Of a stretch of 64,000 bases of DNA, positions 26,030-40,521 are shown piece after piece. This DNA is from Spirodela intermedia. Lineage: Eukaryota; Streptophyta; Magnoliopsida; Alismatales; Araceae. The notes beneath the pieces are model-generated. The model saw only the letters and a list, made by a program, of their open reading frames with translations, was not told the DNA's origin and made no database searches. Position 1 is the first letter of the stretch, and every line of letters begins with the position of its first letter. The position numbers and the translations under genes are program-made. The DNA is taken from the NCBI GenBank assembly GCA_902729315.2, contig LR746268.1, forward strand, positions 1,729,501-1,793,500, given 5' to 3'.

Positions 26030-29000
26030 TCCAAACACTTCACAGGAGGGAGAGAATGGGAGAAAGCGATTCTCATGGTCCAGCAAAGCCATCCTCTGCA
26101 GAGGCGACTCTCTAGACACAACACTTCACCGTTGGGCTCAAGACCCTTGAAAATAGATAGACTTTGATAACTTCTTCATCTACCTTAAGGTCAACGGCAT
26201 AGAGGAGGTTTACTGTCTTTTTTTCTTTTTTACATGAAACAATAGTTTGAAGAGTTCATGTATTATCCTGAAACTCATGTTAGGAGCTGCACAAGTAGAT
26301 AGCATGAGTCAGAGATAGATGAAGAAAAATCACATGGTAGTGGAGTGTGTATTACCCCTATAGAGTATGTACTTCTCAAGGGATACAAGATTCTTGAGCC
26401 AATTTACTACGTGGCATAAGCTAATTAATCAAAGATGTGAAGCAAACATTCTTCACTACAATGTGGTTCTTTCCAGCTTGGAGGGAAATCAACTTGTTAA
26501 CAAGTGAGTGAATTGATAACAACTTGGTTGGCACATTTTTTTCATGAATTTATTTTTTACTGATATAATATTGTATTGTTTTGCAATATTTGGGTCATAA
26601 CTTATAAGCATCAATAATTATGATGTTTTCCTACATTTTGGTGATCTAAGACTTAAATTTATTGGGCCACAATTGAACACAAGTTAATGCATTAGTGGGG
26701 GTTTGTTATCATAAAAATTGACATGGGAGAGTTAAAAATTATATTTAACAAATGGCCTATCAAGGATGATGCCTAACTATTGTGAATTCTAATTGAGTAT
26801 TTCAGCTGAAGAAGGATAAACTACATTTGGATGTTACATATTTAATTATAAGAAGATGGAAAACAATGAAACTTAGCTTTAAATTGAAATTTTGGTTAAT
26901 AGTCTAGCTTCTTTATTGAAAAATACAAAATCATAGGAATTGTGAGTAATTAATTTCCAACTAAAATGATACATAGCCTAGCCATGCTTTCTGGGTGGTT
27001 GCATGAGGTAAACTCTTTCCATATTTTATAAAATTACGTGATAGTTGAATGGTAGTTTGGTTTCTTATGAATGTCTTATTATATCTTATAAGATCTTATC
27101 AAATGATCTCTATATTTTAAACTTTACCATTTAATTCGTTGATAATAATTGTTTTAAAAACAAAAGATAGTAGGGCTGAAAGAGGTTTAATAATTTAGGT
27201 AACTATATAGTACTATTTTTTTTAAAAAATTCACCTATGAATCTATTCTATCAATGAAGACCATTGCTCATGACACTAACATCTTAATTATATATAAAAA
27301 TAAATATTAATAATATTTAATAAAGTTAGTCATGTTATGGGGATATCTTTTTGATGAACACTATACATCATTGTCTCACAAGCTTAATAGCATTTTTTGA
27401 TGCATGCTAGTTAATATTGGATCTTGTTCATAAAGGATAAAATCGAAGTTTCTCCATTGAGTTTTAGTTTTAGTTGTAGATGTAACATACTTTAGCTTTG
27501 CGAGTAGTATACATCACTGGTACAAAAGTTGTTACTTTATTAATCGATTACTAACTATCAATATCATGAGTAGTCATTTAATGATGTGCATTATAAGATG
27601 ATTTTTTTATGTAGATAATAGCTGAACCAACTCAATGGAATATCTCTACACATTTATGGTACAACTATAAAATGGAGTCATCCACATTATGACTTATAAT
27701 AAGTTAATTAGAAGAAAAAATTTAAGATCGAAAGATCTTTGAGTTCATTGATATTTGATTCTCACTTCAGCTCACTAGTTTTTTTTTGTCCATCCTAACT
27801 ATGTCATAATTAATCATCTTCTCATAATTTGAATATTTTGTCTCTCTTTCGATGATGTGAAGTAACACTTATAGAATATTGTGATTACTACATTGATACC
27901 TTAAATCTAATCAAGAATTGAATTAGAAAACTAGACTACTAATATTAATATTTCAATTAGAAAACTAGACTAAGTTTAATCCATTATGTATGATTGAGTA
28001 TGCTAGATATGTTAAAGCCTTTGGTTTTGATACTTTAAGTGAAACTTTATTTAAGAAATATTTATTAAATATTTACCACTTAGTTAATAGATTTCATGAA
28101 AGCTTGTGTTAGAAGTTTGATATTTTTGAGTAATATTAAAAATGTATATTGATGATGCTTGAATAATCCTATGACTAATAAAAAAATTCAAAAATTTATA
28201 TCCTTGAGATATTCTTATGTTGAATTTAATGCAGCATCATATAATTCATATATGAGTACAAAAAATTAGGTATCAGCTCATGTGATGAAGTTTCTGAAAA
28301 ATCAAGAAATATGAAGTCACCCCCTATAGGATTCAAACTCAGAACTTGAGTGATGGGAAGTTGGAAGCCTCAATAAGAAAAGTACTAAGAAAAATTAATA
28401 AATATTAATTCAAGTGTTGGACTCAAGCTCATGACTTGAGTTTAATAAAAAGTTCACAAGGCTCAACAAGTAAAATGTCTGAAACTTATAGAAAAACAAA
28501 ATCGTTGGCACAATTATAAATCAAAACTTGAATGACAACACATTGGAAAGTTGATCAAATAAATACTAAGAAATATTAGAGCACATGTCTCTAGTGAGAT
28601 TTGAACTTGAGACCTATATACAATGACAAATTTGAAGTGTATGCAAGAAGCCATAAAAAAGTCACAAAATAGGAGAAGTTTTTACCACACATTGTGGATA
28701 GTGACATATCAACAAAATACATGAAGAAAATGATAGATCAAATAGACTTACTTAAACTTGGCCCCAAAAGCAAAGATAATTATTGATAAATTATAAATCT
28801 TCATATGAGTTTTAAACATAGCCAATGTGAGAATAACAAGTCTTGAAGTAAGAAATGAATGAAGATCATTGCCACACACTCTGGATAGTAACATGCTGGT
28901 AGAATACACGGAGATAATAACAAGCTCAACAATCTTGTTTAGCTTGACCTTGAAAAAAAAACTCTTAATTGATAAATTAAGAATCTCTTACAAAGTTTCA

Positions 29001-31640
29001 AAGATAAAGAATGTGAGAATACAAGCTCTAAAGAAAAGTAAGACCAAAGATCACTAACACACTTGTAGAATAATGTGAAGAAATTTGAATTCACATGACC
29101 AATTTTTTAGGTGATGAGAAGACATGAGAACACTAGAGAATAAAAAGAAAGAGCTTATGAAGAAAAAAACTTAATTCTTAAATAAAGATATCTCTACTAT
29201 ATTTATTCATGCTCAAAAGAATATTCTACTCTATATTCCAAATATGGAAAGGCCCAATACATTGAAAGAAACTCATTGCCCATGGATAGTTTTGACATCA
29301 AAAATAACAAAATATCTCATTTTATATATTGATTCAAGTCAACAATTGCTTCAAGAGTTGACTCTCTCATTTGAATCTTAAGATACATAAGTGGTGAGTG
29401 GAGAGAGACTTGGACTAAGTCACATGATGTTGTGAGCCTTGTAGTGATTGTGAAGGGTGTGGTCTTTAAGGAGGTTGGTGTGTTCTGGCTAAGGCACATG
29501 GTGTTGAGAGCCATGTTTTACTGATGAAATGTAAGATGTATGCAAAGATTAAACTAGTGTAATTGGATTATTGATCTTATGAAATTAGTGTGTATTTTTT
29601 AGAGAAAATAGTAAATTCTAGTATGAATGATACTTTGGAATTAGACATAGTGCAATGAAGAACAAATCAATATAAAAATTATGTCTTCATTGATAATGAG
29701 AGAGAGACAAGAGTGTTTTGCATATAGAGAGAAAGTACTTTCATTAAACTTGTATCTAAACTAGAGAAGTTATGTGAGAACATATATTAACACATATACT
29801 CATAGACCAAACAAAAGAACATTATATAAATCATACAAAACCAGTTCACCTCTCCTCTTAGTGTTCCACTTAGCCTCATTAAACTCTAGAAAACACATAG
29901 ATTATTGTTGACTTAAGTTATCTATGAATTAAATGAGCTTTACTTGCTCAGTAGAAATCACTACAACTAATTAAAATTATTTTTTGACTACCATGGGCCC
30001 CTAAAAATAGCTTTTATGCATAGCTTGTAATGCAATTTATAGAAAGGATGAAGACCTTGAGATGCTCTCACATAACTTAGAAATAAAGTACTAAACTCAT
30101 AAGGCTCATCAATTAAGGATAAAAAGTTACTATAAATTGATTCTTAAGGTAATATTGAATTTATGACAAGTTTATTTTGTATTTGATTCAACACTTATTG
30201 TATTGTGTGCTTTTAAAGAAGTTGATCTTAAGGGATATGTGTAAGAAAGTCTAATAGTTTGTCTAATGGAGTCAATGGTAATTTGTGACAAGAGACGACC
30301 TCAAGTCTAGTTTGTAAGATATGATCCGATATGTAAGTTTGTTAGTTAACACATTAGCTTATACTTTTTTTGAATAATGCTAATGAAATATTCCAGAGAA
30401 ATAGTAGTGGTATTGGTGAAATTAAAAATTCAATGTACTATTTGATTCGATGAGTTTGTTTCATAAGTTCATTTCTCACAAATAAGAAACATTTACACAA
30501 ATTCACTTTTATGCTAATGAAAATTTGGTTCTTATTTAGCACAACATTTTTTTCAGCACTATATAAAATTTCATTTGACTATTCTTGTTGACATTTGAAT
30601 ATTTTAAAATTTATGAATATGTATGATACTATAAATATCTTGGGGCATCTGCAACTTATTTATCCTGGTCAAAAGAGTCATGCTGATATTTTATTTACCT
30701 TATAATTACCCTTGATTAAGAGGGGGGATGCAAAATCATAGAAATGTGAAAAATATTCAAAAAACTAACTCATCCTCTCTCTTGGTATTCTATATAGCCT
30801 ACTTGAGAGCAACACGAGTAAAATGGTAGACCATTTATCTTGATCATAATCAAGATCATCATTACTTCTTCCACAACACCATCCTTGACCTTCAAACCCC
30901 ACCAATTAGCTTATAAAGCCATCTTGAGTATCAATATAGCATTATTATATCCAAAGTGCTTCAGAAGCCTTCCTCTTCTCTTCAAACTCAAATCCCATTT
31001 CCTAGGTTTTTCCCTCTTGGCATAAGCTTCACTTGGCAAGGTAAGTCCATTGTACCCCTAATATTTAAAGAAATGATTTTTTTAAAATATGAATAAGAAA
31101 GATTCAATGTGAATACTATGGTAACTTAAATAAAGATTAAATAAAAATAGGCAATATTTTTAGTTCATTATAATCGGAATTGAATTCCAGTTTTTTTCAT
31201 GAGAGAATATCTTTATTCTTCATAAACTAATTTTGTAGTGTGTTTCATTTTTACAACGGTGCCTTAAACAGATTTCAAGGACATTTAAATAAATTCAAAA
31301 CAAACTACAGGTGAGAAAATAATATAACTCGAGAAACTAATCCCTGATGCATTAATGACGCATTTTATTATTGGCCACCTCTGATTTGGGCCTTATGGGC
31401 TTCTGATCTTCATAGCCCATCTTTGAAACTTATGGACGCTTGGCCCACCATTTTTGGGCTACTTGGGTCAAAATGTTTTCTACCTTCTCTTCGCTGTGGT
31501 TGATGTGCTACATCACTGTTGCGGTTTGAACCAACGTATGGCCGTGAGTGAAACTATTATCATCGCTTTTTTGTCCAGAGCCCATTTGGACTTGGTACTC
31601 AAAGGAGGGTGCAAAAACTATTTAAAATCAATATGGGTAG
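26030..31640. other. AT-rich intergenic DNA between divergent ARMC6 and PGM-like genes
   Basis: Both flanking genes point away from this 5.6-kb spacer. No exon is supported. The part from about 28310 to 29080 is built of short diverged repeats (listed separately). At about 29846-29876 and 30766-30796 there are two related words resembling 'tcacctctcctcttagtgttc' and 'tcatcctctctcttggtattc', similar to a conserved non-coding word of plant copia-type elements. They suggest decayed LTR-retrotransposon DNA, but no reverse transcriptase or integrase motif is visible. Confidence 0.4.
28670..29080. repeat. Diverged tandem repeat with a period of about 185 bp
   Basis: A block beginning near 28681 ('ccacacattgtggatagt') recurs near 28868 ('ccacacactctggatagt') and more weakly near 29050. 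The order of words in between is conserved: an 'aatacatgaagaaaatga'-like word, a word ending 'ttattgataaatta', then 'aatgtgagaat' and 'aacaag'. No coding potential is shared. The origin is unknown. Confidence 0.55.
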
Positions 31641-31650
31641 TAAAAAACTT

Positions 31651-31660
31651 GTTTATATGA
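31651..31660 (+). promoter_or_regulatory. TATA-like box of the PGM-like gene
   Basis: GTTTATATGA lies about 130 bp before the ATG at 31786. The stretch between them is a strongly CT-rich leader (31689-31760), a frequent plant 5' UTR feature. Positional inference. Confidence 0.45.
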
Positions 31661-31785
31661 AGAGGGGAAAATTAACATAGTACTGGCTTTCTACAATTTC
31701 CTTTTCCTCTCTCCCTCTTTCTCTCTCTCTCGCTCGCTCGTTTCCTTTTTTCGACTCTCTCCGGTCGCTCCGTGGCCGGGTGGCG

Positions 31786-34700
31786 ATGTCTTCGCCGCTT
31801 CGAGGGGCTGAATGCAATGGCAGCGGCGGCGGGGGAGGCCTTTTCGCCGCCTCCCACTGCTTTGCGGAGGTTGTTGTGGTGCGCCACGGGGAAACTGCCT
31901 GGAACGCTAGCAGAATTATTCAGGTTTGCCATCGATCTGTCTTTCCTTCTCTTTCCAATTGTATCCTTGTTCATGCATGTCAGTGTATTTTTAGATTATT
32001 CAGCGATGTTTCTGGGTTTTGCGTATGTTGTTGCGTTAGCGACTCTTGTAGCAGGATGCTAGACAAGAGAAAGAAAAAACCTCTGAAAGAGAATATTCTT
32101 GATTTGCCTCGAACTCATCGACAAAATGGGGTTTTATGTCTTTTAAACACCTTTCAGAAACTGATGAAATCATGTTTTGTATGTCTCTGAAACTCCGCTA
32201 AAATTCCCTTCAGTTCCTTTCCAATCAAATGGTAAAAAGAATTACTGATAAAGAAGTCTTCCAAAAGATTTCATAGTCTAGGCACATCAATAATTCCGCT
32301 TCTTCAACGACCAATGACGTTCAACATCTCGCCTACATATCTTTGATCTGTACAAGAATCAATATTACATTCCTGCTGCATAATCTCACATTCCTAAAAA
32401 AGGAGACCACTTAAAACACGCATAATCTTTATTCCAAAGGGTGAAATTATGGACTCATTCAAAAGTGGCTTTTATCTAACATCTAATTAAGATCTTTATG
32501 TAATAAACAATTGTTATTTTTATCCCCGTTTTTAAGATGCAGGACATACCTACCTATGCGATAATGTGATAACTTGGGGGGAGGGAGCTCGAACGTTGCA
32601 TTGTTTAGACATTTCCTTGTTAGATAATCTCCCCCTGTGATCAGTAGTGAAGTTTCTACTGTGAGTACGTTTCTGGACTGAATAGTCTCTCCTTCCTAAT
32701 TAATTTTATTGAACCTTAGACTCCATTGATGACGGATCTGTGCCTCTATTTTCCATGGAACTCTTAGGTAGCTGGCAATTCGGAAGTTACATTTTGGTAA
32801 ACTAGTACTTGAGGGCATGTAGACTCTTCAAGAGGGAGAAAATCAATTGGAAAACCTCCTTTTTAGAAGTTTAGATGGCATTCTGATCATCCTTCCTTTT
32901 CTTAATTATGGACTGGCGCTTATATAATTGCCTAAAATCACTTTATGTCACCAAACTTTTTACTGATATTTTCCATAAGTTATGCAATGTTATGCTTTAC
33001 ACTGATGTCTGAGACTTCAGTACCAATTCTTTTTCGCATGTTCATATCTACCTAATGATTTTGAGTGTTAAGTAGGCTCCCATTTCAGTTGTCTACACTG
33101 TTGGGAAGGTGGAGAAAAAAAAGTGTGCTCTTGTTTGAAGTCATTGATGAACTGCTTGTGGTCATTGGATTCTAAAACTTCAAAACTCACAGAACCTTGC
33201 ATGAGTTATGTGTTTGATCATCTAATTGCAAGACTGTTTGGCTGCACAACGAGTTTTGAGAAGAGACGAAGGGGAGAATAACCTAGTATGCTGATTGTCA
33301 GTCATTTGGGATGATTATGGTGGAGAGCCTACCCTTTCTTCAAAGTAGGCCTTAACGTTAAAAAGCATACGAATGTTGTTATATTCCCTTCAAAACTCCA
33401 AAGTTGACCAGTATCTCACTATAGATGTGGATGTAATTTTATAGATTTTTTTTGGAGTTTTACCTTGAGAATCTTTTAGCACATTTTGTTTCTAATTAAT
33501 GATCCATAATGTGTTCATCTTTGGTTTTCTATTTATGTGATACCCGCTCTCCAATGGCTTGAAATAAGAAAAATAAATAAAAGGGTGATAACTAACCTCT
33601 AATTGATTGAATCAACGAAATTCCGCAGGTTTCCCATCATCACAGATCGTTTCAACAAGAACTAATGATCACCAATTGCAACCATTCTAGTCATCCCTGT
33701 TTTATCTAACTCTCCTTGGTATGTGTTGGATCAAGAATTGTATCCTTATGAGTTTACATTATGATGTCCGTCTTCCATCCCTTTGCCTTATGCTTGTGTT
33801 CTTCGCCACACAGGCAGCCATAAAACGTTCTCCTCTGCCGATTATTGGAATTTAGCTGGATTTGTCATCCCAATGAAATATCAAGGTTTGACTGAATTTC
33901 TATATGATTGACAGGGCCATCTGGATGCAGAATTAAATGACGTTGGGAAAAACCAAGCATCTCTGGTGATCTACAGACCCTTTTAACTTCTTAACTACAC
34001 TAGATATCAGTATCTTTATTTGTAGAAATCTAGGGCGTTTCTCAGGGCCATGTGTTCACTCAAAGTTGGTGTGAACACAAATTTCTGTGCGACACCTTAT
34101 GTGCATATCACGATCCAAATTGATACTCAGGCGTGATGTGCATTGAGGGTTTACTAGGCGTCTTTATGAGGTTGGGCTCTAATGCTGTTCATAGTTTATG
34201 CCCTTAAGGTAGGAGATCGATTATCACGGGAGCCAAAATTTGCGGCAGTATATTCATCTGATTTGAAGCGAGCTGCTGAAACTGCACAGATAATAGCAAG
34301 GATGTGCAATTTGCCTGAGGTACAGTTAATAATCGCATGCCTTGCATTCTTCTCACCAATAAAGTTATTATACAACATTGTGGTATAATTTTTGTCTCTT
34401 TTCTGCTCTGCAGTGAAGTAATGCCTCTATTTCCTATTTAAATTTAGTTACTGAGGTAATCCAAATTCTGACATCTTTTATGTAAAATATAAGGGTCTTC
34501 TTCCTAAGGTTTTGTTATCTAGCAGCCATGAGATTGAAAAAGTTATTAGACAATTTTACACACCAATGATTTAGACACTATTTATTCAGACTTGTCAATA
34601 TCATCCTTCCTTACTGCTCTCTTTTGTTTTCTTATCATTTAGGACAGTTAATTGCCTTGATGAAAAATATGATTAACTTGCTCAAGCATAAACGAGTTGA

Positions 34701-37700
34701 AAAGTAAATTTAAAGAATCATTGAACAATGGTTGTTTAGCCAAATTTCTTATATTGGCTTGTGCAATATTTTGGATGATGCTTATGCTACATTGTTGGAG
34801 GGCAAGTTATGGGTAAACACCTGCAATAATTCCTGCGTTGGTTCCTTTAGTATCTTGATACCTTGTTTTCTGTCTAAACTTGAATGCTGGGGGTCATCTT
34901 TAAAAAACCAAGTATTGTATATTTTTATTAAATATATATTTTCTTAAGTATATTCTTCATCATGAAGAGTTGTGCTCAATATAAAGACTAGTGATTTATC
35001 AAAAAAATAGACAATCAAGAATAGATTGCAACTCAAATATGCTTTACATAGTTGAGCTTAATATTCTATCATGTTCAATTTCTTCTCTAAGTCCATTTTC
35101 ACATTAAAGAATTTGTTAGTGACAAAATATGAACAAGAAATTGGATGCTTTTGATTAGTAGCATGGTGATAAATTGATCAAAGGATTGCAATTATTTTTG
35201 CTAGTAAATTATAGGCTCTACACTTTTAAGAACATTATTTATGCTCTAAAGTCTGTTTTAAAAGTTAATGTAAATGATAATGATAGTTTTTGTAGTGCTT
35301 CACAAAATAAGGATGGATTTAATTTCTAGTTTGCACTTGTGACTTGTCCATATATTCTTTTGTGTTGTAGAGAACATTAAACTTCACCTGTGTCATTACT
35401 TCTTGCCTCAACCATAGGGTAGCAGGCCACCACCTTGTTCTCTTTGTCTGCCCTAAATAACTACGGTTGTGGCTAAATAAGGCCACCAACTTATTTAACC
35501 TGCTCTATTGGCTGATGCTTCTTGGACTGACTTTGTATTATCTTGCTAGGGATTGTTACTATTGACTTGTTATGTTCTATGTGGTATGCTCACCACAATT
35601 TGGCCAAATGTTTTGTCAAGGATCAAGTGGATGTGACAGCCACTAAACTCATTTTGTAACATTTAATCAACACAGTCTAGAATTCTTGTAATATTTGTTT
35701 TGGAACATTTGCTACCTCTTCAAAGTTGTTTCTTGGGACACTTCTATGGGCTATGATGATCTACATGTGGATGGTATTAGGGTTTTTTTTCTTGTCAATT
35801 GTTAATTTCTGTGGAGTTTGTATGTTTATAATTTAGATTATCTGTATTCATGGTATCAAACTTTTATTTGTGTTTTTCTTTTTACTGTTTTACGAATTGT
35901 CGATTTGCTCTAACTATTGACACTGATGTATCACCATTTTTCTTTGATAAGTTGCCCATTATCAATTTCACTCTAATACGTGTTAATCTTGCATGAGTTT
36001 TAGGTAGGGAACTGAAGGCTCTTCCAACCGCTAATGGCCAAAAAGTGAAAACAATATGTATAGAAAATAAGGTTTCGTATACAGAAATGGGAACCAAAGT
36101 AGAAGAGCCAACTCTCATACCAACCCTTGTGAGTAGCAGATGCCAGGAAAAGTGAGAGTTAACTGTTAGTCTGACTTGTGCATAAATAGGAACCTATTTA
36201 TACGAGAGTCAACACTCAAGTCTGCTTGTGCAAAAAGCAAAAGACATTATATATGAGTCGACTCACATGAAAAATAGAATGTTTTTTTTTACAGGAATCG
36301 AATGAAAAATAAGACTGTTTTTTCAAGTGTAAGCACTCGAGTTGACCTACTTGAAAAAAAAACTATTTTTCATCAGAGTCAACCCTTGTGAAAAGTAGAA
36401 CATTGTTGACACAAAAGTAGACTTTTAAGTTAACTTATGTCAAAGACAACAAGCTATTTTAAAAAATATGAACCACAGCTCGACTCAGAACAAATGATTC
36501 AGAACATGATGAAAGATTGACCCTCACTTAACCACTTAAACTTTAATTTTTACTCGTGTGATCATATGAATTTTCCTTTACCCACCCTCTTGTATTTCAT
36601 TTATCCTTATTTTTTCAAGCTTACCATTAGAAGGTTGGAAAAAGGTTTATTTTGCACTTGGAGAAAGTCAAATTGGCACTTATAAGGTTTGATTGGTACC
36701 GTAAGGAAGTCATTCTATTTGTGTTGGGAAAACCCAGTCAAGATATCTACAGAGAGGGATAAGGAACAGAGTAGGTCTGATATTGATCAAACCACTATAA
36801 AATTCAGGTGTCCTCTTTTGTAGTGTGCACTTTTATAGCTGGCCCAAAAACTGAACCCCTAGATTTTTATAACTGGCCCAAAAAATCTAACAACAATGTT
36901 CTTGATGCAAATAAACTTGTGAGATGCTTTAATCTCAATTAATAGGAAACCCTGTCTGATATTGTCCTCGTCTCCTTTTTGCACAGTTGGTCTCAGGCTT
37001 AATTAAGTGATAGATGTCCCTAAGATTGTCTACATAGGGCTGTTGATGTTTTCTGTGTGAGTTCCTTTCTAAATTACATGATAAAGCTCATGAATTTGGC
37101 ACGTAGTTTGAGAAGTTGCGGTACATGAAAAGATGAGGGCACTAAAGCGAAATTTTGTTTCCGCAGGTAATACAGGATCCAGGTTTGAGAGAGAGGAATC
37201 TGGGTTTTCTTCAGGGAATGACATTACGGGATGCAACAAAATTAAGACCTGATGCTTACAAGGCATTACTGTCTGCAAACCCAGATAGAAACATCCCTGT
37301 AAGTCTTTAACTGACTATCAGACTATAATAACGCCATGGTTTCTTAGTCCTGTTGTTTGTGACTTATCAATATCCATGATATTAGACTGGCTGTTTGGTT
37401 TAGGTAGCACCTAGGCGATCAGAATCTCAACTGGATCGCATAATGGCTAACTTTAGCTCATAAATCTGATCCTCATTATCTCAAGTGAAAATCCTTGCAT
37501 TTATTGACTGCATCGTAACAACAATGTCCATTTCACTTCTGGTTTGAAAGACGTCTAGAACCCGTGGGTTATATCTTGATGAGACAAATCCAAACTGCAA
37601 ATGTACTCTGGCCTTTTTCACTGTTAATCAGATGCAAGATGGTTGGTAATAGGTTAATTTATGACAATGGCAGTGGCCTAAGAGACTACGGCATCAAATG

Positions 37701-39076
37701 AGTGTTAGACGGTCCGTTCATGGTGGTCTACGTCTTTTACCCAAGTGATTATCCTATTATTCTTTTCTGAAGTCGCTGTTTGTCACATTATTGTTCAATA
37801 GTATGCCAAATTCTGGTCTTATTCTGCACAGGGCTACAAGTACAAGTACACTCATCTGGCTTGCACCATTTAATTGTTACTTGATTTTTTATTTATTCTT
37901 TTAAAATCTGGTATCCATTTTATGACATCTAGGGTGGTGGGGAGAGTGTTAATCAGCTTCATCAACGGTGCACATCTGCTGTGGAAAAAATAGCCATGAA
38001 ACATATTGGTATGCTACTCAGCACGAATTTTTCCTTCTCCATCTCTCACTTAACCAGTACAAATTTAGTTTTGCTTGTGATGATAGGAACCAGTTTTTAA
38101 TGGGAAACAGTACTTTTTAGTGTTATCAGAAAAAAAAGGTGCTGTTTTGATGTAACCCTAACAGATCCATCTCAATTTTTTATGTAGCTGAAATTGTGTA
38201 AACTATCATCCTCGAATTATGTTCTAAGCTTGGGTTCTGTTGGAAATATTTGAGGGATGAAGAGAAGGCATCTGGATATTTTATATAATTTCTCCATGGC
38301 TGATATTAAGAGACTCCACTGTAAAAGCTTCCTGTAGGTCCATTTTCATCCAACTTAGAGACATGAGTTCACTTTAATTATTCTCAGTTGGTGCTTCTTG
38401 ATGTCATAATCTTCTTGAATTGTCAGATTTAAAATGATGTATTTCCTTATCAGTTCTGCTCACTTATGCATGAACTTCCAAGGTATATGACTTTGCAAGA
38501 CAAGTCCTCCCCTAGACGAAATGAATGCGAGGTAGCTGCAGAGCGAATACATAGAATCTGTATATTTCATCAGAAAAGCATTATGTTATGATTTCATCAG
38601 AAAAGCATTATGTTATGATTTCATCAGAAAAGCATACACATTAGATGCATACATCTTATATTTCATTATGTTATGATTAAGACAGGTATGATTGTAAAGC
38701 ACATACATGTTATGACCATAACTATTGTGCGAGTCCGATAATTTCCCTCACTAGGTGTTACTGGAATTGATTGCTCATCTTTTTATGAGCTCATTCCAGA
38801 CTAAGTTATATAAGTGGTTTGAACTTAAGATTGCGCATTGTTTCTGCAGGAGAGAGAATTCTCATAGTCACCCATGGCGGTGTTTTGAGGGAGCTCTATA
38901 AGAAAGCCACCCTTGGAGGGTCACCAGGGTCAAAAGTCTTGAATACTTCAGTGAATTTGTTCCACATTCATGACGATGGAAGCAATTGGATGCTTAAGGT
39001 ATGGGGTGACGTGAGTCATCTCCAGGGGGCTGCATTTCTCGAGAATTCATTTGGTGGTGACAGGACTTCGGGATGA
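31786..39076 (+). CDS. Histidine-phosphatase superfamily protein, phosphoglycerate mutase-like
   Basis: This is a complete gene for a 244-aa protein. Exons: 31786-31923, 33915-33965, 34209-34319, 37167-37298, 37933-38008 and 38850-39076 (TGA). All phases close. The catalytic signature RHGET is at residues 33-37, with His34 the likely phosphohistidine. YSSDLKRA gives Arg84, LRERNLG gives the acid Glu109 and VTHGG gives His178: the complete histidine-phosphatase active site. The C-terminus VWGDVSHL ... FGGDRTSG matches the plant proteins called phosphoglycerate mutase-like protein 4 or metal-independent phosphoserine phosphatase. The true substrate is not decided by sequence; the related plant enzyme group includes phosphatases rather than glycolytic mutases. 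No signal or transit peptide is obvious. The introns are long (1991, 243, 2847, 634 and 841 bp) and AT-rich with no exon-like content. Start chosen: the ATG preceded by the CT-rich leader; GTG codons upstream are not used. Confidence 0.93.
38564..38635. repeat. 27-bp tandem repeat, about 2.7 copies, in PGM-like intron 5
   Basis: The unit starting 'atttcatcagaaaagcatta' begins at 38564, 38591 and 38618 with essentially no mismatches; the third copy is cut short. A looser relative follows near 38660. The near identity points to a recent slippage-type expansion. Confidence 0.85.
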
Positions 39077-39929
39077 TCTATCTTTCTTTGGTTGAAGACT
39101 AGAACAAGGAGGCAAGTGTGCAGCTTTCATTAGGCATCAGCTTCTGCAGGTATGGTAAAAAGTGTGGTTTCATTCTTTGTTGGGGTTGCGGCTAAGCGGA
39201 AGAAAATATGGGCTGATATTCATTTTGTATTTGACAATTATAATCCCTGAATGATGAATACAGAAACTTCATTCTTTGGTTCACAGAGTATCACCTTTCT
39301 CGAATCCACTGAGAAAGTTTCTTGAGGATGGATGGGTTCCTCTATTTTTCTATTTTTAGTAATAATTTGTGAACGTAGGTAATCCTGCCTTAGAGTTAAG
39401 TATCTTTATTCTTTTCAAAGTGACTGTCAAATCCAGCAAAAGTCTTCTCTTCATGTAAGAAGCTTTTTCAACTGTTAGTGATGTTACACCATCAATTTCA
39501 TTTGATTAATTTCAGCCACTCTGAATAGCAAAACTATTTTTGCTTTTAGTTAGCTAAAAAATTGAACCAACAAAGGTACTCATTCTTTAAAATAAGAAAT
39601 GTAACCAATCAATGCAAAATTTACATAGTTTGGATGCATATTACATAATTTACTATCTTCAAGTTTTACCACCCTTACAAACTACATATATGTTTCAAGT
39701 CCTTGCTATCTTAAAGGATGCTGAGCTTGTGCTAAAAATATATTGAATACAACTTTCAGAAAGAATTTCTAAAGTCTCAACCTTACAACCTTAATTCATG
39801 GATGTGAAAGAATTTATCTTGGTTCCGAAAAAAAGATTCGTAAATAACCAATATAATCAAATTGTTTTTCAAGTTCATAAAGCATTGATCATCTCAATCA
39901 AAATAACCACATGACATTGAATCATTGAT

Positions 39930-40100
39930 CAACTTAATCATACATTGAATCATTGATAAGCAAAAGGTAAAATCATCCAATCAAAATAACCACATGACAT
40001 TTCAAAAGTAAAATGAGATGTATGCTGACATGAATTGTTATTTAAAAAATATTTTGTCATATGCCAAAATGTGTCAATGATTCAATGTATGATTAAGTTG
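39930..40100. repeat. Perfect 27-bp inverted repeat around a 117-bp loop
   Basis: The left arm 39930-39956 begins caacttaatcatacattgaa; the right arm 40074-40100 is its exact reverse complement over all 27 bases. Within and just before the loop, the word 'caatcaaaataaccacatga' occurs twice in direct orientation (about 39896 and 39977). The size suggests a small foldback or MITE-like element, but target-site duplications are not evident. A transcript through it would form a hairpin. Confidence 0.8.
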
Positions 40101-40521
40101 TACATTTTTGTAAACATTTAACATAAAACTCCATATCATTTTGCACATGTTCGTTTAATAATATTGATATTGTGTAAATATCTTAGAGCAATAGTATTAT
40201 GCCAACATTTTAAATTAGTTACGTCATGCTGATTCACCTACTAGTTGTTGAATTAGAAGATGTCAATTTTAATTTTTATAACTGAACTCAAAATAGAAAT
40301 TAGAATTATATGTTCTAGTGAGTGAGAGACATAGGCAATCTGTTTTATTTAAACTATTTATTTATACAGCATTCAACCACAATGTTAAGAATAAAGAGAA
40401 TATTCAACTTCAAGGTAAATTAAGCTATGAATAAAAATTACAATCGAATCTCTTCCTCGTTTGTCACACAAGGGCAAAGATAGGACGATCTAGGGGCTTT
40501 GAATGTAGAAACAAACCTCTC

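Noticed and set aside
38564-38635. CRISPR-like array
   Set aside because: The repeats are directly adjacent without spacers, in a plant intron; it is a minisatellite.
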